From NCBI GenBank assembly GCA_002381185.1, contig DFOA01000059.1, forward strand, positions 38,054 to 102,053: a stretch of DNA of 64,000 nucleotides, in the 5' to 3' direction. This document shows, one piece after another, positions 14,441 through 24,179 of the stretch. Position 1 is the stretch's first letter; every line of letters starts with the position of its first letter. Source of the DNA: Firmicutes bacterium UBA3553. Lineage in GTDB: Bacteria; Bacillota; Clostridia; Tissierellales; Sedimentibacteraceae. The translations under genes and the position numbers were made by a program. The notes beneath the pieces were generated by a model. It ran no database searches, had not been told where the DNA came from, and was given only the letters and a program-made list of their open reading frames with translations.

Positions 14441-16486
14441 TTGTACAATGATGTATACAGCAAAATAACTACTCCTATACAATTTGCGGAAGGCTTTGCT
14501 CGTAAGCATTACAATGAAAAACCTAAACGCAGATACAAAAGAAATCTTAGAACCGACCAGGAAAAGATTTCTTATATTAAAGACGAATATGAGCGAAGAC
14601 GTATCGAAAGGCTTTATTTTGAGCTTAAATGGCAACTTAATATGGCTTTTATCGAAGGCGAACAGTATCAATATATCTGTAATATAACTAATGACTTGGT
14701 CGAATATCCTAAACTGTTAAAGGCTCAAGAAAGGGAAGCTTACAACCACATATTGCCGATATGGACCACAAGACAAGCCAAGTTGGCAAGGCTTAATTTA
14801 ACATTTAAAGCACGCCCTGCAAGTAATAACACAGATGATGTTAACAATGCATATGTAACCACAAAGGTTCTGAATCAGTGGATTACAGACGGTAAAATGA
14901 ATAAGCACCAAAATAACGCAAATGCGTGGATGGAATCGACAGGTACAGCATTTTGGAAAACTATATGGGACTTTACCAAGGGAAGAAAACTTGGAATGAT
15001 ACCCGACGGCAACGGTGGAGCAATTTATATGCACGAAGGCGATGCTGAAAATGTTGTTTGCGGACCGTTTGAAATATTTCCTGATAGTTCTTACAATTCC
15101 GATATAGAGTTCTGCAAGAATATCATACATGCAAGAGCGGTTGATATTGATTATATTTATGACAATTGGGGAATTGATTTAATGGGTGAAAAGCTTAATG
15201 TATTTGCTCAGGGATTAAATGTCATGTCTAATTTAACTCATTCTTTAAGAGGAAATGACACTAAGCAAAAAGATAATGTTGTTATGCTCTATGAATTTTA
15301 TGAAGTACCTACAAAAGATTACCCTAATGGCAGAGTGATGATTTGTTGCGATAAACATGATAAGTTACTATACGAAGGAGAGTTGCCTTATATAAATGGA
15401 GCCTACGGCAAAAGAGAACTACCTTTCAAAATGCAACGGTCGATTGTAAGGCCAGGGTATTTTTGGGGCAAGAGTATTATCGATAGCTTGATTCCTGTTC
15501 AGCGAAGATATAACGCAATTAAAAATCGTATAACAGAATATATGAAATCGGCAGCTATAGGAGTAATGATAGTTGACGAAGCCACGGCAGAATTAAATAA
15601 TCTTGATAGTGAAGGAATCGCACCCGGAGATATGATTATTTACAATAAAAGCGATAATACTCAGGTACCAACATACATGCAACACCAAGGCATGCCGTCT
15701 GAGTTTTTCAATCAAGAGAATACTGACATGGCCAACTTTACTAAAATATCAGGTGTAAGCGAGATATCAAGAGATAGTTCAGCACCTACTGGGGTTGAAA
15801 GCGGAAGGGCATTGACAGTGCTCAATGAACAAGATGAAACAAGAATATCATTGACTGCTAAACAAATTCAGGACTGTATGCTTGAGGTTGCAAAGCAAAC
15901 AATGTATTTATATAAGCAATTCGCTAACAATGAAAGGCTGTTGAGAATTGTGGGGCAGGGTGATGCTGTTAAACTATTAAGTTGGGGCAAAAACACCATA
16001 ACAGCAGAAGATATAATAATAGAGGGTATAGCTAGAATAAGTGAAACCTTAACACAGAAGCGAAATATGATACTTGAATTAACCGGTATGGGAATGTTCA
16101 GGGATGATACAGGTCGTATTGATGATAGTAAAATACTTGAAATGCTTGAATTTGGAGATGCAAATGTAAGTATGGACAACAAGCGGCTTGAAAAAGTAAA
16201 ATCAAGTGAACAAAACATTAAAATGTCAATGGGACAACCACAACCTGTGTATTTCTTTGAATTGCATGCAGTAGCAATAGATACTCATACGGAGTATATG
16301 CTTAGTGCTGAATATGAACAATTAGACGGTTCTATACAAATGTTATTCCAACAACATTTAATGGAACATATTCAATATATTCAGCAACAAATGATGCAAC
16401 AGCAAATGACACAACAATCACAGGGACAAGCACAACAAACAAATAATAGAAAACAAGTAAACATTCAGGAGGGAGCCAATATATGA
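14441..16486 (+). CDS. Phage portal protein
   Basis: A 681-residue portal protein that forms the DNA gate at the capsid vertex. The start is TTG 14441, behind AAAGGTGGTGAAAACAA. The body has the length and pattern of podovirus-type (P22-like) portals: an N-terminal basic helix, a core with WMESTGTAFWKTIWDF and GPFEIFPDS, the stem region KRELPFKMQRSIVRPGYFWGKSIIDSLIP, VESGRALTVLNEQ, and a glutamine-rich tail (QQQMMQQQMTQQSQG) that may form a barrel. It overlaps the scaffold gene by ATGA, so the two are coupled. Confidence 0.85.
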   Translation: MYNDVYSKITTPIQFAEGFARKHYNEKPKRRYKRNLRTDQEKISYIKDEYERRRIERLYFELKWQLNMAFIEGEQYQYICNITNDLVEYPKLLKAQEREAYNHILPIWTTRQAKLARLNLTFKARPASNNTDDVNNAYVTTKVLNQWITDGKMNKHQNNANAWMESTGTAFWKTIWDFTKGRKLGMIPDGNGGAIYMHEGDAENVVCGPFEIFPDSSYNSDIEFCKNIIHARAVDIDYIYDNWGIDLMGEKLNVFAQGLNVMSNLTHSLRGNDTKQKDNVVMLYEFYEVPTKDYPNGRVMICCDKHDKLLYEGELPYINGAYGKRELPFKMQRSIVRPGYFWGKSIIDSLIPVQRRYNAIKNRITEYMKSAAIGVMIVDEATAELNNLDSEGIAPGDMIIYNKSDNTQVPTYMQHQGMPSEFFNQENTDMANFTKISGVSEISRDSSAPTGVESGRALTVLNEQDETRISLTAKQIQDCMLEVAKQTMYLYKQFANNERLLRIVGQGDAVKLLSWGKNTITAEDIIIEGIARISETLTQKRNMILELTGMGMFRDDTGRIDDSKILEMLEFGDANVSMDNKRLEKVKSSEQNIKMSMGQPQPVYFFELHAVAIDTHTEYMLSAEYEQLDGSIQMLFQQHLMEHIQYIQQQMMQQQMTQQSQGQAQQTNNRKQVNIQEGANI

Positions 16487-17403
16487 ATAGTGAATTCAAA
16501 CCATTTTTAAAACTTAATCTGCAGCACTTTGCAGAACCAGTACAACCACAAACCCAAGATGTACAACAGCCTGCAACGCAAACCGAACCAGCTGCAACAG
16601 TGCAACAGTCAGTAGTTCCGCCGCAAGGAACTTCGCAAACTACAGTTCAACAGTCCGTACAACCTGTAAACGCAAACATACCACAGGCAACACAAACGCC
16701 AACGTTCGATGTAAATGAGATAGTAAATAATATCTCGAACAGATTAGACCAAAGTTTGAATCAAAGACTAGCACCGATTGAACAAAGAATTAATCAGCCT
16801 ACGCCAGAGCAGATTCAAGCGCAAAATGATAAGTTAAAACAAGAATTTGATAGTGACCCAGCATCGTTCATAAGAAGGATACAAGAAGAAGCCAAAACAC
16901 AGGCGCTAAATGAAATTAAATCACAGTATGATCCTCTTATACAACAGACGCAGCAGCTTAATAATAAGTTGTCGTGGCAGGACAACGTAAGAAGTTTCAT
17001 TGCAAGTAATCCGGATGCACAAAATGCTTTGCCGCAGATAACACAAATATTGCAAGAAAATCCGGGACTTATGCAGACAGCAAATCCTTTAGATGTTGCT
17101 TATAAAATTGCTATGTCTAACAATTTAATGGGTAATGGTGGCAATATAGTTCAAGGGGTTTTAAGTAATGAAGAATACAAGAAACAAATTCTTCAAGACC
17201 CTACACTCAGAGAGCAGATTATTCAGGAATATCAAGCAGGATTAAACAACGGAACACAGCAAGGATTACCACCTTTAATGGGTAATAATCAAAGTGGAAC
17301 AAGCATACCTGCAAGTGGTGGGGAAATGCCTAGAAATATGAAAGAAGCGAAGCAAGCAGCGCTAAGGAGATTACAGTCTTACGGCAATATGAATATGCAA
17401 TAA
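16483..17403 (+). CDS. Capsid scaffolding protein
   Basis: A 306-residue hydrophilic protein with the FLKLNLQHFAE opening seen in many Bacillota phage scaffolds, a proline/glutamine/threonine-rich linker (residues 15-70), a coiled coil (about 80-165) and a C-terminal capsid-binding segment ending in basic helices (MKEAKQAALRRLQS). It would be an internal assembly scaffold. Its place between portal and major capsid protein supports the call. Confidence 0.8.
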   Translation: MNSEFKPFLKLNLQHFAEPVQPQTQDVQQPATQTEPAATVQQSVVPPQGTSQTTVQQSVQPVNANIPQATQTPTFDVNEIVNNISNRLDQSLNQRLAPIEQRINQPTPEQIQAQNDKLKQEFDSDPASFIRRIQEEAKTQALNEIKSQYDPLIQQTQQLNNKLSWQDNVRSFIASNPDAQNALPQITQILQENPGLMQTANPLDVAYKIAMSNNLMGNGGNIVQGVLSNEEYKKQILQDPTLREQIIQEYQAGLNNGTQQGLPPLMGNNQSGTSIPASGGEMPRNMKEAKQAALRRLQSYGNMNMQ

Positions 17404-17413
17404 CATTGTTATG

Positions 17414-17436
17414 AACACCTATATGGTGTTTTTTTA
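17414..17436 (+). terminator. Terminator between scaffold and capsid genes
   Basis: AACACC (17414-17419) pairs with GGTGTT (17425-17430), loop TATAT, then a seven-T run. A partial terminator here would help set the ratio of scaffold to capsid, though that is inference. Confidence 0.6.
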
Positions 17437-17504
17437 TTGTCCCAAATAAGACGTTAAACTATTTGTTTAAAAAATAAAAAAATATTACAAGGAGAGATAA
17501 TATT

Positions 17505-18677
17505 ATGGGAATATCAATAGCACAGTTAAATGAAATTTTGCAGAAGGACTATTTACCTGGATTTGTAGCGCAATTAAATGAGCAAATGTCCTATTTTTAC
17601 AAACTTATGGAGCAAAAAGAAATAGAAACAAGCGGTTCAGAGTTTACATTCCTTGCTACTTTTGGAAGAAGCGGTGGTATAGGAATGATTTCTGAAAGCG
17701 GAGATTTGCCAACTCCTAATGCGGCAGGCAGAAAACAAATTACTGCAAGTGCAAAAGATTTTGGTGCAAGGTTTGCTATTACAGAAAGATTAATAAGAGC
17801 ATCTCAGGGAGCGGCTTTTGTTGATGCTTTAGATTTGGAAATGAAGGAATTGCAGAGAGATTCGAAGGATAACTACAACGTTCAGATGTTTGGTGACGGT
17901 TCTGGTATTAGAGCAACAGTAACAGCAGTTTCATCAACTGCAACACTCACAGTTGATGATGCAAGGTACGTATTTCCGAATCAAATAATTGACATCATAG
18001 ATGCATCAGAGTTGCCTACAGTTACTAAACTTAAAAGCGAAGCAAAAGTCATTAATGTAGATAGGAAAAGCGGCACAATAACAATTGACTCAGCAGTAAC
18101 TGTTGCTGTAGGAGATTTAGTTACTATTGCAAACTCTTATAAGGCTGAAATTACAGGGCTTAAATCGATAATGACAAAGGATAATACAATCTATAATGTG
18201 AACCGTGCAAATAACAAGTGGTTCAATCCAAATGTAATTGCTGCATCAGAATCGATATTACTCGATGACGATTTAATGGAACAAGCTTTACAAGAGGTTG
18301 ATTTTGAATCCGGAAAAGAGCCAGATGTAATTTTGTCCGGTTATAAAGCTTATAGGGTATTGAAAAATTACCTGTCTGAATTCCAAAGATTCACAGAACT
18401 AGCAACAAGATATGATGCTGGGCACAAAACCATGTCCTACAACGGAATACCTGTTGAAAGAGATAAGTATCAGGCTAATGACGTTATGGACTTCCTTAAC
18501 ATGGATTCATTTAAACTTAGGTCAATTGGGCCATTATTTGATTGGATGAATAGGGACGGTTCAATCTTGAACAGGGTTCCTAACAAACCAGCATATGAAG
18601 CAACTCTATTGTCATTTGCCGAAATACAAAATGACCATCCAGCATCTAACTGCAGAATAAGCGGAATAGTAGCGTAA
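17505..18677 (+). CDS. Major capsid protein
   Basis: A 390-residue protein in the position of the major head protein, with features of the HK97 fold: an N-terminal helical arm (LNEILQKDYLPGFVAQLNEQMSY), an E-loop region with FTFLATFGRSGG, the spine helix (QGAAFVDALDLEMKELQRD), a beta-rich insertion around residues 140-200 (TVTAVSSTATLTVDDARY), and the P-domain end DHPASNCRISGIVA. The start follows AAGGAGAGATAATATT. Expected to be the most abundant virion protein. Confidence 0.85.
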   Translation: MGISIAQLNEILQKDYLPGFVAQLNEQMSYFYKLMEQKEIETSGSEFTFLATFGRSGGIGMISESGDLPTPNAAGRKQITASAKDFGARFAITERLIRASQGAAFVDALDLEMKELQRDSKDNYNVQMFGDGSGIRATVTAVSSTATLTVDDARYVFPNQIIDIIDASELPTVTKLKSEAKVINVDRKSGTITIDSAVTVAVGDLVTIANSYKAEITGLKSIMTKDNTIYNVNRANNKWFNPNVIAASESILLDDDLMEQALQEVDFESGKEPDVILSGYKAYRVLKNYLSEFQRFTELATRYDAGHKTMSYNGIPVERDKYQANDVMDFLNMDSFKLRSIGPLFDWMNRDGSILNRVPNKPAYEATLLSFAEIQNDHPASNCRISGIVA

Positions 18678-18688
18678 CAGGAGGATTT

Positions 18689-19096
18689 ATGAACAGAAAA
18701 GAATTGCTTGTCAAGCGCTTAAGAGAGAAAGGGTATCTTCACATTGAAGATGATGTATATGATATAGCTCAAAGAATAAGCGAATATGACGAAGATTTAA
18801 TTCTTTTCTTTAATCCATATTTTAAAAGGTACGAGATACATTCTTGTACCTTTTTCCCTTCTTCAAGACCGACATATTGCGTTGGAACTGATATTCTTGA
18901 CAGTAGGTTGTTGTTCAAGTTAAGAATGGCTGATAACAGAACAGAATACGGATTTAAAGAAAAGATGAAAGATATTGAAAAAGGTTACGAATTAGAAGAA
19001 ACAAGAAAAGAAAAAATAACTGATGATATACAAAACGAAGTAAAAAAAGATGTAAAGCAAAGATTGAAAATGAAACAACACTTCACTATGGGGTAG
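18689..19096 (+). CDS. Hypothetical protein between capsid and connector genes (135 aa)
   Basis: A 135-residue charged protein starting MNRKELLVKRLREKGYLHIED behind AGGAGGATTT. It has an alpha/beta first half (LILFFNPYFKRYEIHS) and a long charged helix at the end (KEKMKDIEKGYELEETRKEK). Position suggests a head-completion or decoration role, but no family is recognised. Confidence 0.55.
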   Translation: MNRKELLVKRLREKGYLHIEDDVYDIAQRISEYDEDLILFFNPYFKRYEIHSCTFFPSSRPTYCVGTDILDSRLLFKLRMADNRTEYGFKEKMKDIEKGYELEETRKEKITDDIQNEVKKDVKQRLKMKQHFTMG

Positions 19097-19105
19097 GTGA
19101 TTACT

Positions 19106-19657
19106 GTGAACTGCCAAGAAATTAAAACAAAGGCATTGCTATTATCAGGATTCAGAGATATGCCTAATAGTTATGTTTTATCATATATAAATGAATTATT
19201 ATCAGAATTGGCAATGAAGTACGATTCCGCAGGACGAAAGAAAATAGCTTATATTGATGCTGAAAAAAGCGAATGGTACGATTTACCAAAAGATTGCCTT
19301 GCAGTAAAAAGATGTATTAATGACGAAAATAATTATGTATGCGACTATTTTATAATTGAAAACGGTCAAATACAATTCACAATATCAGGAAGCTACAAAA
19401 TAGAACATATTGCCGCACAAAATTGTGTAATAAATATTACAGACATACCTGGAATAAATCTCGCCTATCATGAGGCATTAGCTTATGGTGTGGCATTTAA
19501 AGAAACTAACAGGATATTCATGCATGAAGATATGATACAAGGGAATAACAAATACCTGTTAATGCAGGAATATTTATTAAAATCTAAAGAAGCAAACGAC
19601 AAATTATCAACAATGAAAAGGTCAAGAAGAAGAATCAACTATTCACCATTTTACTAA
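19106..19657 (+). CDS. Head-to-tail adaptor protein
   Basis: A 183-residue helical protein matching the pattern of podovirus head-tail adaptors (P22 gp4-like): N-terminal EIKTKALLLSGFRDMPNSYVLSYINELLSELAMKYD, a beta hairpin with WYDLPKDCLAVKR, and C-terminal helices with basic end RRRINYSPFY. The frame is open from GTG 19097, but GTG 19106 is better spaced from GGTGA. It follows the capsid genes in the expected order. Confidence 0.65.
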   Translation: MNCQEIKTKALLLSGFRDMPNSYVLSYINELLSELAMKYDSAGRKKIAYIDAEKSEWYDLPKDCLAVKRCINDENNYVCDYFIIENGQIQFTISGSYKIEHIAAQNCVINITDIPGINLAYHEALAYGVAFKETNRIFMHEDMIQGNNKYLLMQEYLLKSKEANDKLSTMKRSRRRINYSPFY

Positions 19658-19671
19658 AAGCAGGTGATTTT

Positions 19672-21744
19672 ATGGCATTGGAATACAAAGGCTATTTTGA
19701 TTTTAGTGGCGGTTACAACGATTTAACCAGCGAAGATATACTAAAAGACAACGAATTATCTATGCTTGTTAATGCTGAAATAACCGAAAAAGGGGCAATT
19801 AAGATACGTAATGGCACTGTCAATATAAACGAAACTAGCAAAGGGTATGAAATAACTAGGCGTTATGAATATCTTGTACGAGATACTCCAAGAACACTTG
19901 AAGTTTATAACGAAAAATTGTACAAGATTACAGATGCAGGAGACGTTCTGCTACAGGATATTGGCAGCGATAAACCATATTTTTTAAGACAACAAGATGT
20001 TCTATATGTTTGTGATGGTGTCAATATCTATGAAGTAGGAGGAAAAAACTATTTTTCAAACTCCGGAACTGTTGATATAAAATTTGGCGATATTGTACAG
20101 ATCGGGGATGATTTTTCAGCTACTGGTATTATAGGATATTTTTATCAAGCTCAAGCAAATTTGGGAGAAACTGATTTGTCTGCTGAGAATTATACTAATA
20201 TTGCACGATGGGATGATGTAACAGATGTATTGGGCGCGACTTCAAGAATTGTAAGAACATTAAAGCCTTACGAAGCAGGCGAGAAAGAGGTTGTTCAAAT
20301 AAGTGTGTTTAATGATGTTATTGACGGTGGTTATGTAACTGTAAATATTCACGGTTCAGAATATGATGTTAATGTATCAACCGGAGATACAGCAAGACAA
20401 GTTGCAACTAAAATCGCAAACGCTACTTTTCCGGGATATGCCGCAACCTCGAAACAGAATGTTGTAACTTTTAAAGCTAATTCAATAGGAATAAGAGAGG
20501 ATGCTTACGCGGAAAGTTATGATACAGGAGTAAGCTTGGTGGTTAATACAGAAGTTCAAGGCAAGGAAGATGATAATATTCTTAATGAAGTACGCAACTG
20601 CACTAAGTTTGTTCAGCATACCAAGAGCGGTAGATATGTTGCGACGGGAAATCCCAAGAAACCTTCAGCTGTATACTTTAGCGAGCCTTATCAATTTAAT
20701 TATTTTAAGCAACTCAATATATTATACCCTACTTCAAGCGAAGGTTCAGCTGTGTGCTTACTTAATCTATTGGATAGTATTGTTATAGGTTATAAACATA
20801 GTTGGTATGAATATACAGGCATTGAGCCAAGTGTTGATGGCACATGGCGCCGATTAGCTTTGCCGTATGGATGTGCTTCTGAATACAGCGTACAGATAGT
20901 TGATTTATATAACTTTATTTATCTTGCTGATAATGGGTTATATTTAGTAAGCGCCAATATATTGAATCAATACGGAGTTACAACACAAAATTCGAATACT
21001 GTGAAATGCATAAGTGATAATGTAGAAAATACAATTAGATCCATACCAAATAAATCGAAGTGCATTTCTACATATCACGATAACATATATTATCTTGCTT
21101 ATACCGATAACATCGAAGGCAGCAATGACAAGATATTGCTTTACTATACAGATAAAAAAGCATATTCAATGTTTAAAAATGTTCATGTCAATGATTTTTT
21201 ATATAGAGCTAATGGAGTATTGGAGTTCGCAAGCAAAAATTATGCGATGAAATTCGAAAACACAAAAATTGCTGACATAGACCCAATAACAGGCGAAGAG
21301 GTCCCAATTGAATTTATTATGTCAACTTCAAATTTAGCTTTGAACGACCGTATCGCTCATAAGTTCATAGATAAGATATTTATTCAAGCTAACATCGGCG
21401 CAGAGGATTTTGACAAGCATTTAAAGCTTGCAATTGCAATTGACGATATAGAGGTTACTTCAATACTTATTGACCTTGCAAAGCTAAATGAAGGCTTTGT
21501 GTGGGGTGACTTATGGGGCAGTCCATGGGGAAACTATTCAACGAATTTACAAAGTGCGTTTATACGGCAAACAGGAAACAGAATTTCCTTAACCTTTACA
21601 AATATAATTGACCCTCAAATTAACACAAACATTGTTGTATATGGCTTTGTGATAAGCTACAAGCCGTTAATAGCATATCAACCGATTGCCAACCTGGAAT
21701 TTGCAAATATGCCTGATATACCGGAAGATGTAATTTTACCGTGA
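19672..21744 (+). CDS. Tail hub / DNA-stabilisation protein
   Basis: A 690-residue beta-rich protein opening ALEYKGYFDFSGGYNDLTSED and VNAEITEKGAIKIRNGT, the usual opening of podovirus packaged-DNA-stabilisation or nozzle proteins (P22 gp10-like), which have beta-propeller folds closing the portal. Repeated blade-like segments (YEYLVRDTPRTLEVYNEKLYKITDAG and ADNGLYLVSANILNQYGV) fit a propeller. A Flagellin-hook-like IN segment (VNVSTGDTARQVATKIAN) is inserted near residues 225-245. Start ATG 19672 after GCAGGTGATTTT. Confidence 0.65.
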   Translation: MALEYKGYFDFSGGYNDLTSEDILKDNELSMLVNAEITEKGAIKIRNGTVNINETSKGYEITRRYEYLVRDTPRTLEVYNEKLYKITDAGDVLLQDIGSDKPYFLRQQDVLYVCDGVNIYEVGGKNYFSNSGTVDIKFGDIVQIGDDFSATGIIGYFYQAQANLGETDLSAENYTNIARWDDVTDVLGATSRIVRTLKPYEAGEKEVVQISVFNDVIDGGYVTVNIHGSEYDVNVSTGDTARQVATKIANATFPGYAATSKQNVVTFKANSIGIREDAYAESYDTGVSLVVNTEVQGKEDDNILNEVRNCTKFVQHTKSGRYVATGNPKKPSAVYFSEPYQFNYFKQLNILYPTSSEGSAVCLLNLLDSIVIGYKHSWYEYTGIEPSVDGTWRRLALPYGCASEYSVQIVDLYNFIYLADNGLYLVSANILNQYGVTTQNSNTVKCISDNVENTIRSIPNKSKCISTYHDNIYYLAYTDNIEGSNDKILLYYTDKKAYSMFKNVHVNDFLYRANGVLEFASKNYAMKFENTKIADIDPITGEEVPIEFIMSTSNLALNDRIAHKFIDKIFIQANIGAEDFDKHLKLAIAIDDIEVTSILIDLAKLNEGFVWGDLWGSPWGNYSTNLQSAFIRQTGNRISLTFTNIIDPQINTNIVVYGFVISYKPLIAYQPIANLEFANMPDIPEDVILP

Positions 21745-21753
21745 GGAGGTGGT

Positions 21754-22839
21754 ATGATGCAGGAATCAAGGATTTTCAACGCAGATGTGGGTGATAGAAG
21801 TATCAACAATGCCGGACCGGATGCCATCGAAAAGGATTTGGACAATATTTATCAAAATAAAGCATGGCGAAAAGATGTGCTGACAAAGGATAATGAAGCG
21901 TTATATGTTCCTACAACACCATATAATCCGGCTACAAAAGAATATGTGGACAACAATAGCGGAAGCAATACTGAAATAATTAACAATAATATAAGTATAA
22001 TCCAAACTGATGTAATAAGTGCCGATGTTGCTCAACTTATGAATGCGTGGATAACTAATTTATTTGTAGAAGTTCTTAATACGAATTTTGAAGATTATTT
22101 GACAGGCGTAAGAGTTGATAATGGGTATTTAATAGGCAATACAAAACTTGAAAGACGGTTTGTAAAGAGTGAAAAAGAAGGTATAAGACTCTATCAGCAG
22201 ATTTTGTCTCTTGACTCGACAGATTTTATTCTCACAAACGGCGAAGATGAAATTCAAGTATATTACACCTCTGTCCGTGGAGCGTATGCCTATAAATTCT
22301 TTACAATTCAAAATCCTGTAGCGTTGGCAGGAGATTGGACAAAGAATATAAAGTACAGTCCATACAAAATTATTAAAGGTGAAGACGGGCTGCATTATTA
22401 TACAACGCCGTCATATTCTCAAGAAGGTTACGAACATTGGGAAGATGCTTTGCCGCATTTAATACGCACAACTTCAACTGAACATAAAGTTAAGGTGAAA
22501 ACTGTCGTTAATCAATATGAAAAATTCAGTGCAGAATTCAAGGACTTGAAAATAAATGAAGAAACAACTATTAAAGAAGTTATGTTGACCTTGGGTGTTG
22601 GTGACGGCGTTACGGAGAAATCAGCTAAGGCAGAAATATATAAATCTCAGACAGGTTTGCAATTAAATTATTATCGGTCAAACACTGGAGAAGTGAGAAA
22701 TATAAGTATTGATGATAACGGAATCCATACTAGCATGCCTGTTTATAACGCTAATTCTAATATTAGGAATATCATCGTTACCACGGATGAACCTAATGCA
22801 AGCATGGGCAATGTGAATGATATTATAATTCAAGTTTAG
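21754..22839 (+). CDS. Phage tail protein, probable fibre or appendage (361 aa)
   Basis: A 361-residue protein starting MMQESRIFNADVGDRSINNAG behind GAGGAGGTGGT. The segment YVPTTPYNPATKEYVDNNS resembles the linker before trimeric fibre shafts, and the rest is beta-rich. It lies between the hub protein and the GLUG-repeat protein, so a tail appendage is likely. Initiation may be at either of two adjacent ATGs (21754 or 21757). Confidence 0.55.
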   Translation: MMQESRIFNADVGDRSINNAGPDAIEKDLDNIYQNKAWRKDVLTKDNEALYVPTTPYNPATKEYVDNNSGSNTEIINNNISIIQTDVISADVAQLMNAWITNLFVEVLNTNFEDYLTGVRVDNGYLIGNTKLERRFVKSEKEGIRLYQQILSLDSTDFILTNGEDEIQVYYTSVRGAYAYKFFTIQNPVALAGDWTKNIKYSPYKIIKGEDGLHYYTTPSYSQEGYEHWEDALPHLIRTTSTEHKVKVKTVVNQYEKFSAEFKDLKINEETTIKEVMLTLGVGDGVTEKSAKAEIYKSQTGLQLNYYRSNTGEVRNISIDDNGIHTSMPVYNANSNIRNIIVTTDEPNASMGNVNDIIIQV

Positions 22840-22852
22840 GATGGTGATTATT

Positions 22853-24166
22853 ATGCCACTTGCAGGAGGAACAGGAACAGAATTAGACCCTTATTTAATT
22901 AGTACAGCGGAACAATTATATAATATTAGACAAGGTGGTCAATATCCAGGCGCTAATAATACATATTATAGACAAATAAATGATATAATTATTTCTAGCG
23001 AACTCGGTAATATTTGGTGCGATGGAACAGACGAAGATAAAACTTATTGCTTCAAGGAGTATGATGGCGGTAAATTTAAGGTGCATTTAGAATATTATAG
23101 CATAGCTGAGATTGGCGTAGGTACACTTAGTGCAGGATTGTTTCCTATTTTAGCTGACGGCTCCTTAACAATTAAAGATTTAGGCGTTCAATGCAATCTG
23201 CAGGCAAGAGGGTATGTTGGTGGATTGGTTGGAAGAAGCGGAACGGGATTAGGGTATAAATATATTAAAAATTGTTATAGTAGAGGGTCTGTTAAAGGGC
23301 TAGCGCATGTTGGTGGTTTAATTGGAAGCTTACGCTACGGAAGTATCAATAAGTGCTATAGTGAAGCAATTATTACAGGCTCACAAAATTTGGGGGGAAT
23401 ACTTGGGGCCGGTAATTCTGTAGATATAACCGAATGTTATAATATAGGTGATGTATTTTGCGTTGAAGGTGGCAATGTTTTATTTCATGCTGGAGGTATA
23501 ACGGGAAGTCTATCTTATTCTACAATAGTAGATTGTTATAATTTAGGAAATATACACGGGCAAAGGTTTGTAGGCGGTATAACTGGAGAAGTGGACTATT
23601 CTATTGGAAATTGTTATAATTTAGGTGATGTATCTGGGATTAGTAAAGTAGGTGGTATAGCAGGAGAATACTTCAATCGTTCGAATACTTATTTCAAAAA
23701 TTGTTTTGCTTTAAACGATAAAATTATTGAAGTATCGGAAGATGAAGACGGTGACTCTAATAGTTTTGGTAGAATTATTGGTATGCAATACACAACTGGT
23801 CCTCAACCTTATAATTGTCATGCTATTAATACAATGGAATTCTTTCCTTTTGGTGGTGCGCCTACTACAGTTTTTCCTGATTTTAATCCAGTCAGTAATG
23901 GGAAAGATGGCATAGATATCACCTCGTCACAAGCAAAAATACAATCAAATTACAATGGTTGGGATTTTAGTGGTATTTGGAGAATATCTCAAAGTATTAA
24001 CGATGGTTACCCATACTTATTATGGACGCAGCCCGAAGGTGAAAGTAAAATATTCGCCATAACTAACACAGGGTTAAAGCGAGCTAAAAAAATGTACACG
24101 ATTACGGAAACAGGCTTAAAAGAAATAAAAAAACTCAATGTCATAACTGATGAAGGATTAAAATAG
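22853..24166 (+). CDS. GLUG-repeat beta-helix protein, tail spike/adhesin-like
   Basis: A 437-residue protein of tandem GLUG-motif repeats (GGLVGRSG, GGLIGSLR, GGILGAGN, GGITGSLS, GGITGEVD, GGIAGEYF, about every 30 residues from 130 to 290), each followed by a NCYSxG or CYNLGD strand, typical of right-handed beta-helix adhesins. The opening GTELDPYLISTAEQLYNIRQG is the usual lead-in. The C-terminus holds three short repeats built on ITxTGLKxxKKM. GTG 22841 is possible; ATG 22853 is preferred. Likely a surface-binding spike. Confidence 0.7.
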   Translation: MPLAGGTGTELDPYLISTAEQLYNIRQGGQYPGANNTYYRQINDIIISSELGNIWCDGTDEDKTYCFKEYDGGKFKVHLEYYSIAEIGVGTLSAGLFPILADGSLTIKDLGVQCNLQARGYVGGLVGRSGTGLGYKYIKNCYSRGSVKGLAHVGGLIGSLRYGSINKCYSEAIITGSQNLGGILGAGNSVDITECYNIGDVFCVEGGNVLFHAGGITGSLSYSTIVDCYNLGNIHGQRFVGGITGEVDYSIGNCYNLGDVSGISKVGGIAGEYFNRSNTYFKNCFALNDKIIEVSEDEDGDSNSFGRIIGMQYTTGPQPYNCHAINTMEFFPFGGAPTTVFPDFNPVSNGKDGIDITSSQAKIQSNYNGWDFSGIWRISQSINDGYPYLLWTQPEGESKIFAITNTGLKRAKKMYTITETGLKEIKKLNVITDEGLK

Positions 24167-24179
24167 AAAGGGTGAGAAT

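Noticed and set aside
14484..14687. Second rightward frame inside portal gene start
   Set aside because: Overlaps the portal frame, which has a TTG start with a better ribosome binding site and family match; no independent signal.
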